A DNA stretch of 64,000 bases from Robertmurraya siralis. GTDB taxonomy: Bacteria; Bacillota; Bacilli; Bacillales; Cytobacillaceae. The stretch covers positions 310,001-374,000 of the forward strand of contig NZ_SWLZ01000001.1 in the NCBI RefSeq assembly GCF_005502275.1. The letters are read 5' to 3'. Position 1 is the first letter of the stretch; each line of letters begins with the position of its first letter. The notes beneath the pieces are model-generated. The model saw only the letters and a program-made list of their open reading frames with translations. It made no database searches and was not told the origin of the DNA. This document shows positions 9,013 through 19,044 of the stretch, in pieces. The translations under genes were made by a program, and so were the position numbers.

Positions 9013-9147
9013 AGGATAAGCGATGTAAAGAGGTCTGTTCGCTTTGATATCATAACTTTAACACTTTAAAAAATTTTTCCTTGTTTTTCAATAAAGGCGC
9101 ATAATGATGAGTGGATTACAGTAAAGCAATGAATATGTTTAGTCTAC

Positions 9148-9177
9148 AGCCTCCTAACATTAGGAGGCTCAATTTTT
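9148..9177 (+). terminator. Intrinsic terminator upstream of MFS gene
   Basis: AGCCTCCTA and TAGGAGGCT arms with a four-base loop and a T-run. It ends 17 bases before the MFS start codon, so it could end the darB transcript or act as an attenuator. Confidence 0.8.
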
Positions 9178-9194
9178 GTATATGAGGTGCCGTA

Positions 9195-10730
9195 ATGGAG
9201 GACGCAGTACATAGTCAAATGAATCAGAAACAACAAACAAAAAAACCATTTGTATTAGCAGCAGTTATGTTGGCGATGTTTATGGCAGCTATTGAAGCGA
9301 CGATTGTAGCAACTGCTATGCCTGCAATCGTTGGTGATCTAGGTGGTTTTACTCGATATAGCTGGGTATTTTCATCATACCTATTAATGAATGCAGTGAC
9401 AGTCTTAATTTATGGGAAGCTATCAGATTTGTACGGGAGAAAACCGATCTTAACGATTGGCATCATTATTTTTTTAATCGGTTCTATCCTTTGTGGTTTT
9501 GCTGAATCAATGACAATGCTCATCGTTTTTCGTTTTATACAAGGATTTGGTGCAGGAGCAGTTATGCCGATAGCCAGTACTATTGTTGGTGACATTTACA
9601 CAATAGAAGAAAGAGCAAAAATTCAAGGATATTTATCAAGCGTATGGGGGATCTCGGCAATTTTAGGTCCGGCGATCGGGGGAATTCTTGTTCAATACGT
9701 CAGTTGGCAATATGTTTTTTGGATTAATGTCCCATTGGGAATTTTAGCCATTATCGGAATCAGTTTATTCTTGCATGAAAAAGTAGAAAAGAAAAAACAT
9801 CAAATTGATTTTCAAGGGGCTTTTTTATTAACGGTTGCCATCTCGGCATTAATGATTCTTCTAGTTGAAGGTGGTACAAATTGGGCTTGGAATTCACCTC
9901 AAGTGTTAAGTTTGCTCGCTGTCACGCTTATTGCTTTTCCGCTCTTTGTCTTTCAAGAGCGACGTGCATCTGAACCGATGATGCCCTTTTCCATTTGGAA
10001 AGAGCGTTCGATTTTCATTGCCAATATGACCTCACTAACAACAGGGGTTATGTTGATCGGTATTTCTAGCTTTCTGCCTGCTTTTGTTCAAGGTGTGATG
10101 GAACAACCGCCGATCGTGGCTGGCTTCACGCTAACAACAATGTCGATCGGGTGGCCAATTGCGGCCACGGTAGCGGGGAATCTCCTTTTGAAAATTGGGT
10201 TTCGCATTACTGCGATTATAGGTGGAGCTTCCTTGGTCATTGGTGGTCTTATGTTTGTCTTCTTATCTCCGGAGATGGGGCCTGTCTGGGCAGCATTGGC
10301 ATCATTCTTTGTTGGTGTTGGCATGGGAATGACGACAACCTCCTTTATTGTTTCAATCCAAAGTACGGTTGGCTGGGAGCAGCGCGGTGTTGCCACGGCA
10401 GCAAATATGTTTATGCGTAATTTAGGAAATACAATTGGAGCAGCTCTTTTAGGAGGAATTCTTAATAGTCAGTTGCTTTCGTATATTAAAAAACAGGGTG
10501 AAACAATTTCGAAGGAGCTTTCTCTCGATGCCGCGAATATATTATTAAATGAAGAACAAAGAAGCGCCCTCTCTCCAGGGGTTAAATCCGTTTTACAGGA
10601 AGGCTTAACCTTTTCCATCCATACGGTTTATATCACAGTATTTATCTTTGCGTTGCTAAGTTTTATGCTCATTCTTTTTTTACCTAAGAAGGAGAGAGAA
10701 ACATCCAATGGAAGATCAAGTAATGAATGA
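9195..10730 (+). CDS. DHA2-family MFS drug transporter (14 TM)
   Basis: 511-residue major facilitator. The first helix carries the drug/proton antiporter signature AAIEATIVATAMPAI, and loop 2-3 has GKLSDLYGRKP (motif A). The length fits the 14-helix DHA2 subfamily (EmrB/QacA type), so proton-driven export of a toxic compound is likely. GAGGTG precedes the ATG. Its stop lies only nine bases from ccpC, so the regulator is probably cotranscribed. B. subtilis has no MFS gene between ykuL and ccpC, so this is a local insertion or rearrangement. Substrate unknown. Confidence 0.85.
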   Translation: MEDAVHSQMNQKQQTKKPFVLAAVMLAMFMAAIEATIVATAMPAIVGDLGGFTRYSWVFSSYLLMNAVTVLIYGKLSDLYGRKPILTIGIIIFLIGSILCGFAESMTMLIVFRFIQGFGAGAVMPIASTIVGDIYTIEERAKIQGYLSSVWGISAILGPAIGGILVQYVSWQYVFWINVPLGILAIIGISLFLHEKVEKKKHQIDFQGAFLLTVAISALMILLVEGGTNWAWNSPQVLSLLAVTLIAFPLFVFQERRASEPMMPFSIWKERSIFIANMTSLTTGVMLIGISSFLPAFVQGVMEQPPIVAGFTLTTMSIGWPIAATVAGNLLLKIGFRITAIIGGASLVIGGLMFVFLSPEMGPVWAALASFFVGVGMGMTTTSFIVSIQSTVGWEQRGVATAANMFMRNLGNTIGAALLGGILNSQLLSYIKKQGETISKELSLDAANILLNEEQRSALSPGVKSVLQEGLTFSIHTVYITVFIFALLSFMLILFLPKKERETSNGRSSNE

Positions 10731-10739
10731 GGTGAATTC

Positions 10740-11645
10740 ATGTCAACATTATCAGCATTTCATCTTCTCTCCGTTTTAGCAGCAGAAATGAATATGCGAA
10801 AAGCATCGGAGCGTTTATTTGTCTCACAACCTGCTCTTAGCCAAAGGCTGCAAACGATTGAGGCGGAATGGGGAACGAAGCTCTTCATTCGCTCACAAAA
10901 AGGGCTTACGTTAACACCAGCGGGGGAAATCGTCATTAAATTTGTTAATGAAGTTTTGGAAAAAGAGGAGAAAGTAAAAGAGTCGATCAGTGCCATGAAT
11001 TCAGAGGTTTATGGGACTTTAAAAATTGCCGTTGCCAATATAGTCAGTCAAAACTGGCTTCCTAAAGTATTGAAGAAATTCGTCGAGCGTTATCCCCATG
11101 CAAAAGTTTCATTAGTAACAGGCTGGAGTAGTGAGATCCTGCGCTCGATGTATGAAGATCATGTACATATTGGAATTGTGCGTGGAACTCCTGATTGGAA
11201 AGGGATAAAAATTCCCTTATTCGAAGATCATCTTTATTTGGTTGATAAAGAAATCACTTCTCCAGAACAAGTGTTGAAAACAGATCGACCGTTTATTCAA
11301 TTTAAAAGTGATTCCAATTATTATCAAGAGATACAAGATTGGTGGCATCGGCAATTTCAAACGATGCCTAAACGGACAATTGTTGTCGATCAAATTGAAA
11401 CATGCAAGCAAATGGCTTTTAATGGGATTGGCTATGCGATATTGCCTGCTATCACTCTTAATGGAGGAGAACAAGATATCTTTAAAATTCCCCTTCTTGA
11501 TGAGAATGATGAGCCATTAAAAAGAGATACTTCATTAATTGGCTATGATTCCGCTTTTAAATTGAAGCAAGTCCAAGCATTTGTCGATTTAATTAAGGAA
11601 CATGTCAAGGAGGATGAAGAAAGAGCAAAGAGTGATAACAATTAA
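10740..11645 (+). CDS. ccpC: CcpC, LysR-type regulator of TCA-branch genes
   Basis: 301 residues. The N-terminal winged helix contains NMRKASERLFVSQPALSQRLQ, very close to what I recall of B. subtilis CcpC, and a LysR substrate domain fills residues 90-295. CcpC represses aconitase (citB) and citrate synthase (citZ) genes, with citrate as inducer. The start has GAGGTG seven bases upstream. It is placed after the MFS gene but keeps its usual position before the dap genes. If cotranscribed with the transporter, its level would follow that promoter as well. Confidence 0.87.
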   Translation: MSTLSAFHLLSVLAAEMNMRKASERLFVSQPALSQRLQTIEAEWGTKLFIRSQKGLTLTPAGEIVIKFVNEVLEKEEKVKESISAMNSEVYGTLKIAVANIVSQNWLPKVLKKFVERYPHAKVSLVTGWSSEILRSMYEDHVHIGIVRGTPDWKGIKIPLFEDHLYLVDKEITSPEQVLKTDRPFIQFKSDSNYYQEIQDWWHRQFQTMPKRTIVVDQIETCKQMAFNGIGYAILPAITLNGGEQDIFKIPLLDENDEPLKRDTSLIGYDSAFKLKQVQAFVDLIKEHVKEDEERAKSDNN

Positions 11646-11722
11646 TGCTTGTCTTGTTCTTTTTAATTTGCTAAAGTAAAATTCATAATGTACAGAATAG
11701 AATTGAGTGGAGGTATTATGAA

Positions 11723-12436
11723 ATGAGCAAAATGATGGATGCAAACGAAATTATTTCGTTTATCGCAAATAGTAAAAAGTCAACACCCGTAAAGGTTTAC
11801 ATAAAAGGTGAATTAACTGGAATTGATTTTGGACCTAGCTCAAAAACGTTCATTTCAGGCAATACGGGAACGATATTTGGGGAATGGAGCGAAATTGGCC
11901 CAGCAATTGAAGCAAATCAGGCAAAAATTGAAGATTATGTGGTGGAGAATGACCGTAGAAATTCGGCGATTCCATTATTAGATATGAAGGGGATCAAAGC
12001 AAGAATTGAGCCAGGAGCCATCATTCGTGATCAAGTCGAAATTGGTGAAAATGCTGTGATCATGATGGGCGCATCCATTAATATTGGTGCTGTGATTGGT
12101 GAAGGTACGATGATTGATATGAACGTAGTTCTAGGCGGAAGAGCTACGGTTGGGAAGAATTGCCATATAGGTGCTGGTTCGGTGTTAGCTGGAGTGATTG
12201 AGCCACCTTCTGCGAAGCCAGTTGTCATTGAAGACGATGTTCTAATCGGTGCTAATGTTGTAGTCCTTGAAGGTGTGACGGTTGGAAAAGGTGCTCGTGT
12301 TGCAGCTGGAGCAATTGTTATTGAGGACGTTCCAGCAAACACGTTGGTTGCAGGCGTTCCAGCGCGAGTGATTAAAGAGATTGACGAAAAAACTCTTTCA
12401 AAAACAGAAATTATGCAAGCATTACGCAATCTTTAA
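11723..12436 (+). CDS. dapH: DapH, tetrahydrodipicolinate N-acetyltransferase
   Basis: 237 residues (B. subtilis YkuQ 236). An N-terminal helical domain is followed by a left-handed beta-helix of hexapeptide repeats (about 90-200), such as [16 protein letters not shown] and [15 protein letters not shown]. It acetylates tetrahydrodipicolinate in the acetyl branch to meso-diaminopimelate, needed for lysine, peptidoglycan and spore dipicolinate. A GGAGG site lies 11 bases before the ATG. dapL follows after a terminator-like hairpin and its own ribosome binding site. Confidence 0.95.
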   Translation: MSKMMDANEIISFIANSKKSTPVKVYIKGELTGIDFGPSSKTFISGNTGTIFGEWSEIGPAIEANQAKIEDYVVENDRRNSAIPLLDMKGIKARIEPGAIIRDQVEIGENAVIMMGASINIGAVIGEGTMIDMNVVLGGRATVGKNCHIGAGSVLAGVIEPPSAKPVVIEDDVLIGANVVVLEGVTVGKGARVAAGAIVIEDVPANTLVAGVPARVIKEIDEKTLSKTEIMQALRNL

Positions 12437-12444
12437 TCGTGACA

Positions 12445-12477
12445 AAAAGTGTGGATTTTTTATCCGCACTTTTTTTA
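12445..12477 (+). terminator. Terminator-like hairpin between dapH and dapL
   Basis: 12-bp stem with one wobble pair followed by seven Ts. It may reduce dapL expression relative to dapH, or dapL may have its own promoter in the next 150 bases. Confidence 0.8.
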
Positions 12478-12631
12478 AAGAAAAATGAAATTGCTTGTAC
12501 GGGTGTATGATTGCTGATTTCAATAGATTTTTTGTGCTGGCGAGAGCACGAGGAAGGCACTCAAAGAACATGCGCAGGAACGATTTTTTGAGGCTGCTTT
12601 TTGCTTTTTTAGTAAAAGGAGAGAGGTCATA

Positions 12632-13756
12632 ATGTCTTTTGTTCAAATTAGAAGAGATTTACATAAAATCCCTGAATTAGGCTTCCAGGAATACAAAACA
12701 CAATCGTATTTGCTGAACTATTTAAAATCGCTTCCGCAGAAACGAATGCGAATAGAAACATGGAAAACTGGTATATTTGTAAGGATTGAGGGCCTCAATC
12801 CTCGGAAAACGATTGGCTATAGAGCGGATATGGATGGTTTACCAATTGTTGAAGAAACAGGGCTTCCTTTTCTTTCAGAGCATCCAGAAAAAATGCACGC
12901 TTGTGGACATGATTTTCATATGAGCATTGCTTTGGGGCTTATCACTCATTTCCTCAATGAGCCAATTGATGATAATCTTTTATTTATTTTTCAGCCTGCT
13001 GAAGAAGGGCCTGGTGGAGCAGAGCCGATGCTCCAATCAGAAATTATGAATGACTGGAAGCCGGACATGATTTTAGCTCTTCATATCGCTCCTGAATATC
13101 CAGTTGGCTCAATTGCTGTTAAGGAAGGTCTTTTATTTGCCAATACATCTGAGCTCTTTATTGATTTAACAGGTAAGGGAGGGCATGCGGCATACCCACA
13201 CCAAACGAATGATATGGTAGTTGCTGCTTGTTCTTTAGTTACTCAGTTACAAACTATTGTTGCAAGAAATGTTAATCCTTTAGACAGTGCGGTCATAACA
13301 ATTGGAAAGATAAGCGGTGGCACTGTCCAAAATATTATCGCCGAAAAAGCTCGTGTAGAGGGAACGATTCGTACTCTTTCCGTGGAATCGATGGAAAAAG
13401 TTAAAAAGCGAATATTATCGATTGTGAGAGGTATCGAAGTTGGCTATGAATGTGAAGCCAAGATTGACTTTGGAAGCAGCTATTATCAGGTATATAATGA
13501 AGGGAAGTTAACGAGAGAGTTCATGGAATATGTTCGTAACGACACAAATGTTGAAGTTATTGAATGTGAAAAAGCAATGACTGGAGAAGATTTCGGCTAT
13601 ATGCTGAAAGAAATTCCAGGATTCATGTTTTGGCTTGGGGCGGATTCACGGTACGGTTTGCACCATTCAAAATTGAATCCGAAGGAAGATGCAATTGATG
13701 TGGCTATTTCGATGCTTTCAAAATATATTCATTATAAAGGGACTAAAAGTGAATAA
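12632..13756 (+). CDS. dapL: DapL, N-acetyldiaminopimelate deacetylase
   Basis: 374 residues, M20 peptidase family, matching B. subtilis YkuR. Metal-binding motifs are ACGHDFHMS and the PAEEGPGG segment, with a dimerisation domain at about 175-290 and a final histidine in GLHHSK. It removes the acetyl group from N-acetyl-LL-diaminopimelate after the DapH and aminotransferase steps. AAAGGAGAGAGG precedes the ATG. The downstream neighbour is the IS3 relic, so the usual ykuS-ykuT continuation is missing. Confidence 0.92.
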   Translation: MSFVQIRRDLHKIPELGFQEYKTQSYLLNYLKSLPQKRMRIETWKTGIFVRIEGLNPRKTIGYRADMDGLPIVEETGLPFLSEHPEKMHACGHDFHMSIALGLITHFLNEPIDDNLLFIFQPAEEGPGGAEPMLQSEIMNDWKPDMILALHIAPEYPVGSIAVKEGLLFANTSELFIDLTGKGGHAAYPHQTNDMVVAACSLVTQLQTIVARNVNPLDSAVITIGKISGGTVQNIIAEKARVEGTIRTLSVESMEKVKKRILSIVRGIEVGYECEAKIDFGSSYYQVYNEGKLTREFMEYVRNDTNVEVIECEKAMTGEDFGYMLKEIPGFMFWLGADSRYGLHHSKLNPKEDAIDVAISMLSKYIHYKGTKSE

Positions 13757-13782
13757 TGAACTAAAAAAAGAACTAGGTAAAC

Positions 13783-14172
<390 letters not shown>

Positions 14173-14393
14173 ACTACTCCGAAGGTGACGTACCCCGTCT
14201 TTGTTTAGTCATTTGCAAGAAATTTAAAAAAAGATACATAATTCAAAAAAACAGTAGCAAATTATTTCGATTTCCGTTATATTTGTAAATACGTTCATAT
14301 TTTTCTTATGAATAAAATCCATTTTTTAACATTCTAAATAAATAATAGAGAAATTAGTCTGTATAAATGGATAGCAGATGGGGGGAATGAGCA

Positions 14394-16148
14394 ATGGAAA
14401 CTTTTAAGAAATTAAAAGAATTTTATTGGCCATTTAAAAGCTATTTTATATGGTCGGTTGTATTTATGTTACTGATAACTGGAATTACGGTTGTTTATCC
14501 AATCATCCTTCAGGTCACCATTGATGAAGTGGTCCTCGGTGGGAAAAACAATTGGATTCCTTACTTAGCATTAGGTTTCATTGCCATAATGATTGTAAAA
14601 GGTATAGGTACTTACATACATCAATATACAGGAGATTTATTTGGAATTACTTCTGTCTATAAATTAAGAAATTCTTTATATGAGAAGCTGCAATACTTAC
14701 CTTTTCGCTATTATGATAATGCGAAAACAGGGGATTTGATGTCTAGATTGACAGCGGATGTGGAAGGATTTCGATTTTTTCTTTCATTTGGGTTCTCTGA
14801 ACTGCTGCGATTAATCATCCTTGTTATGTCAACCTTTGCAGTGATGTTCTATTATTCTCCTGCATTGACAATTGTCACGTTAATAACATTGCCTTTTTTA
14901 GCAGTTGTCGTCTATAAATTTGAGAAGTCAGTTCATCCGGCATTTCGAGCAATTCGCAAGTCGTTTGGAAAGCTGAATACAAATGTTCAGGAGAATATTA
15001 GCGGAATTAATACAGTAAAATCTTTATCCCGTGAAGACTATGTCATTGATAAATTTAATTCTTCAAATGGCGATTACAAGGATAAATATCTTTTTACTTC
15101 GGCGATATGGGCAAAATATTTTCCGTTAATGGAGTATTTAGGGAATTTGAGTGTGGTTCTCCTCCTTTCTTTTGGAGGTTATTTAGTTATCAATGGAAGT
15201 CTTCGCCCAGGGGAGCTAGTTGCATTTTACAGTTTAGTTGGTTATATTATGTGGCCAATTATGAATTTAGGTTTTGTTATTAATCTTTTTTCACAATCAA
15301 AAGCCTCTGGTGAAAGATTATTGGAAATTTTAGAAGCAGAAAATGAAATTACTGAAAAAGAGAAGCCATATTATTCTGAAAAGCTTAGTGGGGATGTTCG
15401 ATTTAAGGATGTGACCCTTCGCTATGGGGAAGAGGACAAAGATGCATTGTTTGATATCTCTTTCCATGCCCATCCAGGAAAAGTAGTAGGTTTAATTGGT
15501 TCTACCGGTTCCGGGAAAACAAGTTTAACCCAGCTGATGACAAGGTTTTACGAACCTCATAAGGGTCAAATTTTTATTGATGGCGTTGATGTGCAGGAGT
15601 ACTCGTTGCAATCCATTAGAAGCAATATTGGTTTTGTATTGCAGGAATCGTTTTTGTTTTCTTCGTCCATCAAGGCAAATATATCTTATGGAAGACCCGA
15701 TGCAACAATGGATGAAATTATTGATGCAGCAAAAAGGGCCCAGGCTCATGATTTTATTATGGAACTTCCAGATGGCTATGATACGATGCTAGGTGAAAGA
15801 GGAATGGGGCTTTCTGGAGGTCAGAAACAAAGAATCGCGATTGCCCGTTCCATCTGTGTGGATCCAAGCATACTCATACTTGATGATGCAACAAGCGCAG
15901 TCGATATGGAGACAGAGTTTAAAATACAAAAGGCATTGAAAGAGGTTATGAGGGGAAGAACAACCTTTATTATTGCTCATCGTATTTCCTCGCTCAAACA
16001 TGCAGATGAAATCCTCGTTCTTGAAAAGGGCACAATAGTTGAGCGCGGAACGCATGAACAGTTACTGAAGAATAAAGGCCCATATCAACGGATATATGAT
16101 ATTCAATACCAAGATAAAGACAAAATTTTGAAAAAACAAATGGGTTAG
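14394..16148 (+). CDS. yknU: ABC exporter half-transporter with degenerate catalytic site (YknU-like)
   Basis: 584 residues, six N-terminal membrane helices (about 15-310) and a C-terminal ATPase domain. Walker A is GSTGSGKT at 369-376 and the signature is a canonical LSGGQ at 473-477. After Walker B the catalytic glutamate is replaced by aspartate (D498 in LILDDAT). Paired with the next gene this predicts one canonical and one degenerate ATP site, as in BmrCD or TM287/288. Length and order match B. subtilis YknU-YknV, though other heterodimeric exporters are similar. The ATG follows GATGGGGGG. Substrate unknown, likely lipid or drug export. Confidence 0.85.
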   Translation: METFKKLKEFYWPFKSYFIWSVVFMLLITGITVVYPIILQVTIDEVVLGGKNNWIPYLALGFIAIMIVKGIGTYIHQYTGDLFGITSVYKLRNSLYEKLQYLPFRYYDNAKTGDLMSRLTADVEGFRFFLSFGFSELLRLIILVMSTFAVMFYYSPALTIVTLITLPFLAVVVYKFEKSVHPAFRAIRKSFGKLNTNVQENISGINTVKSLSREDYVIDKFNSSNGDYKDKYLFTSAIWAKYFPLMEYLGNLSVVLLLSFGGYLVINGSLRPGELVAFYSLVGYIMWPIMNLGFVINLFSQSKASGERLLEILEAENEITEKEKPYYSEKLSGDVRFKDVTLRYGEEDKDALFDISFHAHPGKVVGLIGSTGSGKTSLTQLMTRFYEPHKGQIFIDGVDVQEYSLQSIRSNIGFVLQESFLFSSSIKANISYGRPDATMDEIIDAAKRAQAHDFIMELPDGYDTMLGERGMGLSGGQKQRIAIARSICVDPSILILDDATSAVDMETEFKIQKALKEVMRGRTTFIIAHRISSLKHADEILVLEKGTIVERGTHEQLLKNKGPYQRIYDIQYQDKDKILKKQMG

Positions 16149-16159
16149 GGGGGAGAGAA

Positions 16160-17986
16160 ATGAAGAATGAAAAACGCATGATGAATGAAAATGTGCTGAA
16201 GAGGTTTCATTATTCTACTGAACAAGTCATTGAAAAACCATTTAACTGGAAGCAAATGCTCAGGCTCTTCAGCTATATGAAGCCTTATCGAAAAACTTTG
16301 CTGCCCTTAGCAATTTTAATGGTCTTAATCACGACAGCTGTTCGCCTGATTATTCCAATTCTTATCGGGGTTTACGTGCTCGATAAGGCGATTGTTGATA
16401 AGGATACGGGCTTACTTACGATATTAATTGCTGCAATTGCTGGGTTGTATACTTTATCGTATGTGGCAAATTTTTTAAGAATCAGATGGATGAATCAGCT
16501 AGGTCAAAGTGTGATCTATGATTTAAGAAAGCATCTTTTTACACATGTTCAAAATCTCTCCCATCGTTTTTTTGATCAGCGGTCTGCAGGTTCGATTCTC
16601 GTTAGAATTATGAATGATATTAATTCACTGCAAGAATTATTTACAAATGGTGTTATTAACTTATTAATGGATATTATCCTGCTTATAGGGATATTTGCTA
16701 TATTGTTTAGCTTAAGCCCAGAATTAACATTGGCGGTCATGGTTATTTTGCCGATAATGTTCTTTATCTCGACCAGTCTTAGAAGAAATATTCGCCGTTC
16801 TTGGCAAACAGTGAGACTCTTTCAATCAAAGTTAAATTCGCATCTAAATGAAAGCATTCAGGGCATTCGAGTTACACAGGCTTTTACTCAAGAAAAGGAG
16901 AATATGAGTTTCTTTGATGGAGTCAATACAGAGACCTTTGAAAGCTGGCGTGTCGCATCGCAAAAAAATGCGATGTTTAGACCATTGGTGGAGCTTACGA
17001 ATGCGGTAGGAACAGCGGTGTTAATATGGTTTGGTGCTTCCTTAATCCAAAATGAAACGATGACAATTGGGATCTTTGTCTCTTTCGCTTTTTATTTAGG
17101 TATGTTTTGGGAACCAATCTCAAGACTTGGCCAGGTATACAATCAATTACTAATGGGGATGGCCTCGTCTGAACGTATTTTTGAATTTTTGGATGAAAAA
17201 CCGATTGTTTCCGAAAAGAAAGAAGCACTCCACTTGGAGGAAGTAAAAGGGCATATCGAGTTCAAAGATGTTGTTTTTTCTTATGATGAAAAAAGAACTG
17301 CCTTAAAAGGCGTTAATCTGGAAATGAAAGCAGGTCAAACAGTGGCTTTGGTTGGTCATACTGGTTCCGGGAAAACGACGATTGCCAATTTAATCAGCCG
17401 TTTTTATGATCCAACGAGTGGCGAGATTTTATTAGATGGGCATAATTTAAAAGATATTTCATTAAAGGATTTACGCCAGCGAATAAGTGTTGTCCTTCAA
17501 GAAACATTTATCTTTTCTGGGACGATTGCTGATAATATTCGCTTTGGTAATCCTTTCGCTACGGATGAAGAAGTTCAAAAAGCAGCGGAGGCGATAGGAG
17601 CACATTCATTTATTGAAAACTTGCCAAACGGTTATCAAACTGAAGTGGAAGAAAGAGGTAATATCCTTTCGGTTGGTCAACGGCAGCTTATATCATTCGC
17701 TCGAGCTTTACTTGCAGATCCACGCATCATCATTTTGGACGAAGCTACGGCAAGTATTGATACGGAAACAGAAATCAAAATCCAAACAGCATTGAAGACG
17801 TTGTTGGAAGGAAGAACAGCAGTTATTATCGCACATCGACTTTCTACAATTCGTGAAGCAGATAACATCATTGTTCTTGATCATGGAGAAATTATTGAAC
17901 AGGGCAATCATGAAGAGCTAATGAATTTGCAGGGCGAATATTATCAACTGATAAAAGCCCAATTTAATATGCTTAATGCGGTATAA
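16160..17986 (+). CDS. yknV: ABC exporter half-transporter with catalytic glutamate (YknV-like)
   Basis: 608 residues, partner of the preceding gene. An N-terminal extension of about 35 residues precedes six membrane helices, then the ATPase domain. Walker A is GHTGSGKT at 399-406, Walker B ends in the catalytic glutamate E528, but the signature is altered to LSVGQ at 503-507. Its Walker motifs therefore join the partner's LSGGQ to form the active site, while its LSVGQ completes the degenerate site. The ribosome binding site GGGGGGAGAG overlaps the end of the first gene; spacing is 11 bases, so the two are one operon. Confidence 0.85.
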   Translation: MKNEKRMMNENVLKRFHYSTEQVIEKPFNWKQMLRLFSYMKPYRKTLLPLAILMVLITTAVRLIIPILIGVYVLDKAIVDKDTGLLTILIAAIAGLYTLSYVANFLRIRWMNQLGQSVIYDLRKHLFTHVQNLSHRFFDQRSAGSILVRIMNDINSLQELFTNGVINLLMDIILLIGIFAILFSLSPELTLAVMVILPIMFFISTSLRRNIRRSWQTVRLFQSKLNSHLNESIQGIRVTQAFTQEKENMSFFDGVNTETFESWRVASQKNAMFRPLVELTNAVGTAVLIWFGASLIQNETMTIGIFVSFAFYLGMFWEPISRLGQVYNQLLMGMASSERIFEFLDEKPIVSEKKEALHLEEVKGHIEFKDVVFSYDEKRTALKGVNLEMKAGQTVALVGHTGSGKTTIANLISRFYDPTSGEILLDGHNLKDISLKDLRQRISVVLQETFIFSGTIADNIRFGNPFATDEEVQKAAEAIGAHSFIENLPNGYQTEVEERGNILSVGQRQLISFARALLADPRIIILDEATASIDTETEIKIQTALKTLLEGRTAVIIAHRLSTIREADNIIVLDHGEIIEQGNHEELMNLQGEYYQLIKAQFNMLNAV

Positions 17987-17991
17987 ATGAC

Positions 17992-18021
17992 AGCACTACC
18001 TTCATGGTGGTGCTTTTTTTT
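17992..18021 (+). terminator. Terminator of the ABC exporter operon
   Basis: Nine-base arms (one wobble pair) with a five-base loop and a long T-run, beginning just past the stop codon. Confidence 0.85.
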
Positions 18022-18160
18022 AGAAAGTGATCTAAAGCTTGAAATCGAATGAATCTCAGTTTAATTTGGTACATGTCCTTTTTTAAATAATATGCTAAAA
18101 TGAGGACATACTTTTTGGCTGTTTTGAAATTTGAAAAGCATCTGCTTCGGAGGAATGAAA

Positions 18161-18823
18161 GTGAAAAAGGAATTTGCAGTTATAGGGTTAGGTCGTTTTG
18201 GTGGCAGCATTGTTCGTGAATTAGCTGAAGAAGGCATGGAGGTAATGGCAATTGACACAAAAGAGGACCGGGTTAATGAATTTTCTATGATTGCTTCCCA
18301 CGCTGTAATGGGTGATACTACAGATGAGTCTGTTTTAAAGGGGTTAGGGATTCGAAATTTTGATCACGTTATCGTAGCAATCGGTGATAATATTCAAGCA
18401 AGTATTTTGACGACTTTAATGTTAAAGGAACTTGGGGTTAAACATATAACTGTTAAAGCGCAAAATGATTATCATGAAAAAGTTTTATTAAAAATAGGAG
18501 CCGACACTGTAGTCCATCCTGAAAGGGATATGGGCAAAAGAATTGCTCATAAAATGGTTTCCAACAGCGTGTTAGACTACTTAGAGCTTTCTGATGAACA
18601 TAGTATTGTTGAGATTGTTGCTGGTGGGGCGCTGATTGGGCACACGATATTAGAACTCGACATTCGCGCGAAATATGGAATAAACATAGTGGCTATTAAA
18701 AGAGGAAATGATATTAATGTTTCCCCTCAAGCGAACGAAGTTATTCTGCAAAACGACGTTTTAATTGTTATTGGTGCTGATTCAGATATCCATCGATTTC
18801 AGAAAAAAGTGATGAACGATTAA
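18161..18823 (+). CDS. ktrC: KtrC, cytosolic RCK subunit of a K+ uptake channel
   Basis: 220 residues (B. subtilis KtrC/YkqB 221). The N-terminal RCK domain has the dinucleotide-binding GLGRFGG; the C-terminal RCK_C/TrkA_C domain covers about 135-215. KtrC gates the membrane subunit KtrD, responding to ATP/ADP, and RCK_C binds c-di-AMP in B. subtilis. The membrane subunit is not in this window. The GTG at 18161 has GGAGG seven bases upstream; the in-frame ATG ten codons earlier has no such site and would add residues absent from the family. A strong terminator follows. Confidence 0.93.
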   Translation: MKKEFAVIGLGRFGGSIVRELAEEGMEVMAIDTKEDRVNEFSMIASHAVMGDTTDESVLKGLGIRNFDHVIVAIGDNIQASILTTLMLKELGVKHITVKAQNDYHEKVLLKIGADTVVHPERDMGKRIAHKMVSNSVLDYLELSDEHSIVEIVAGGALIGHTILELDIRAKYGINIVAIKRGNDINVSPQANEVILQNDVLIVIGADSDIHRFQKKVMND

Positions 18824-18827
18824 AGTA

Positions 18828-18868
18828 AAAAACCAAGCAGTTGACATTAAGTCGCATGCTTGGTTTTT
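18828..18868 (+). terminator. ktrC terminator
   Basis: AAAAACCAAGCA and TGCTTGGTTTTT arms with a 17-base loop. Confidence 0.85.
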
Positions 18869-18973
18869 AATGTTCTAGGAAATAATAGATTTCTTTTGTT
18901 GTGGTGAACGCTTTTAATGGGTGTATCAGCCGCCTACCGCCTTACAAACTTCACCCTCCCTTCGATAAGTTGA

Positions 18974-18995
18974 CCTACGGTGCTAGCACCGTAGG
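18974..18995. repeat. Perfect 22-base palindrome downstream of rnjA
   Basis: CCTACGGTGCTAGCACCGTAGG is fully self-complementary, GC-rich against the background and lacks a T-run on the minus side. It could be a 3' stabilising hairpin for the rpoY-rnjA mRNA or an operator. Confidence 0.75.
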
Positions 18996-19044
18996 TTTCC
19001 TATATCGTAAGATCAGGCCCTTTTATGATTGGACGGCGATGTTT

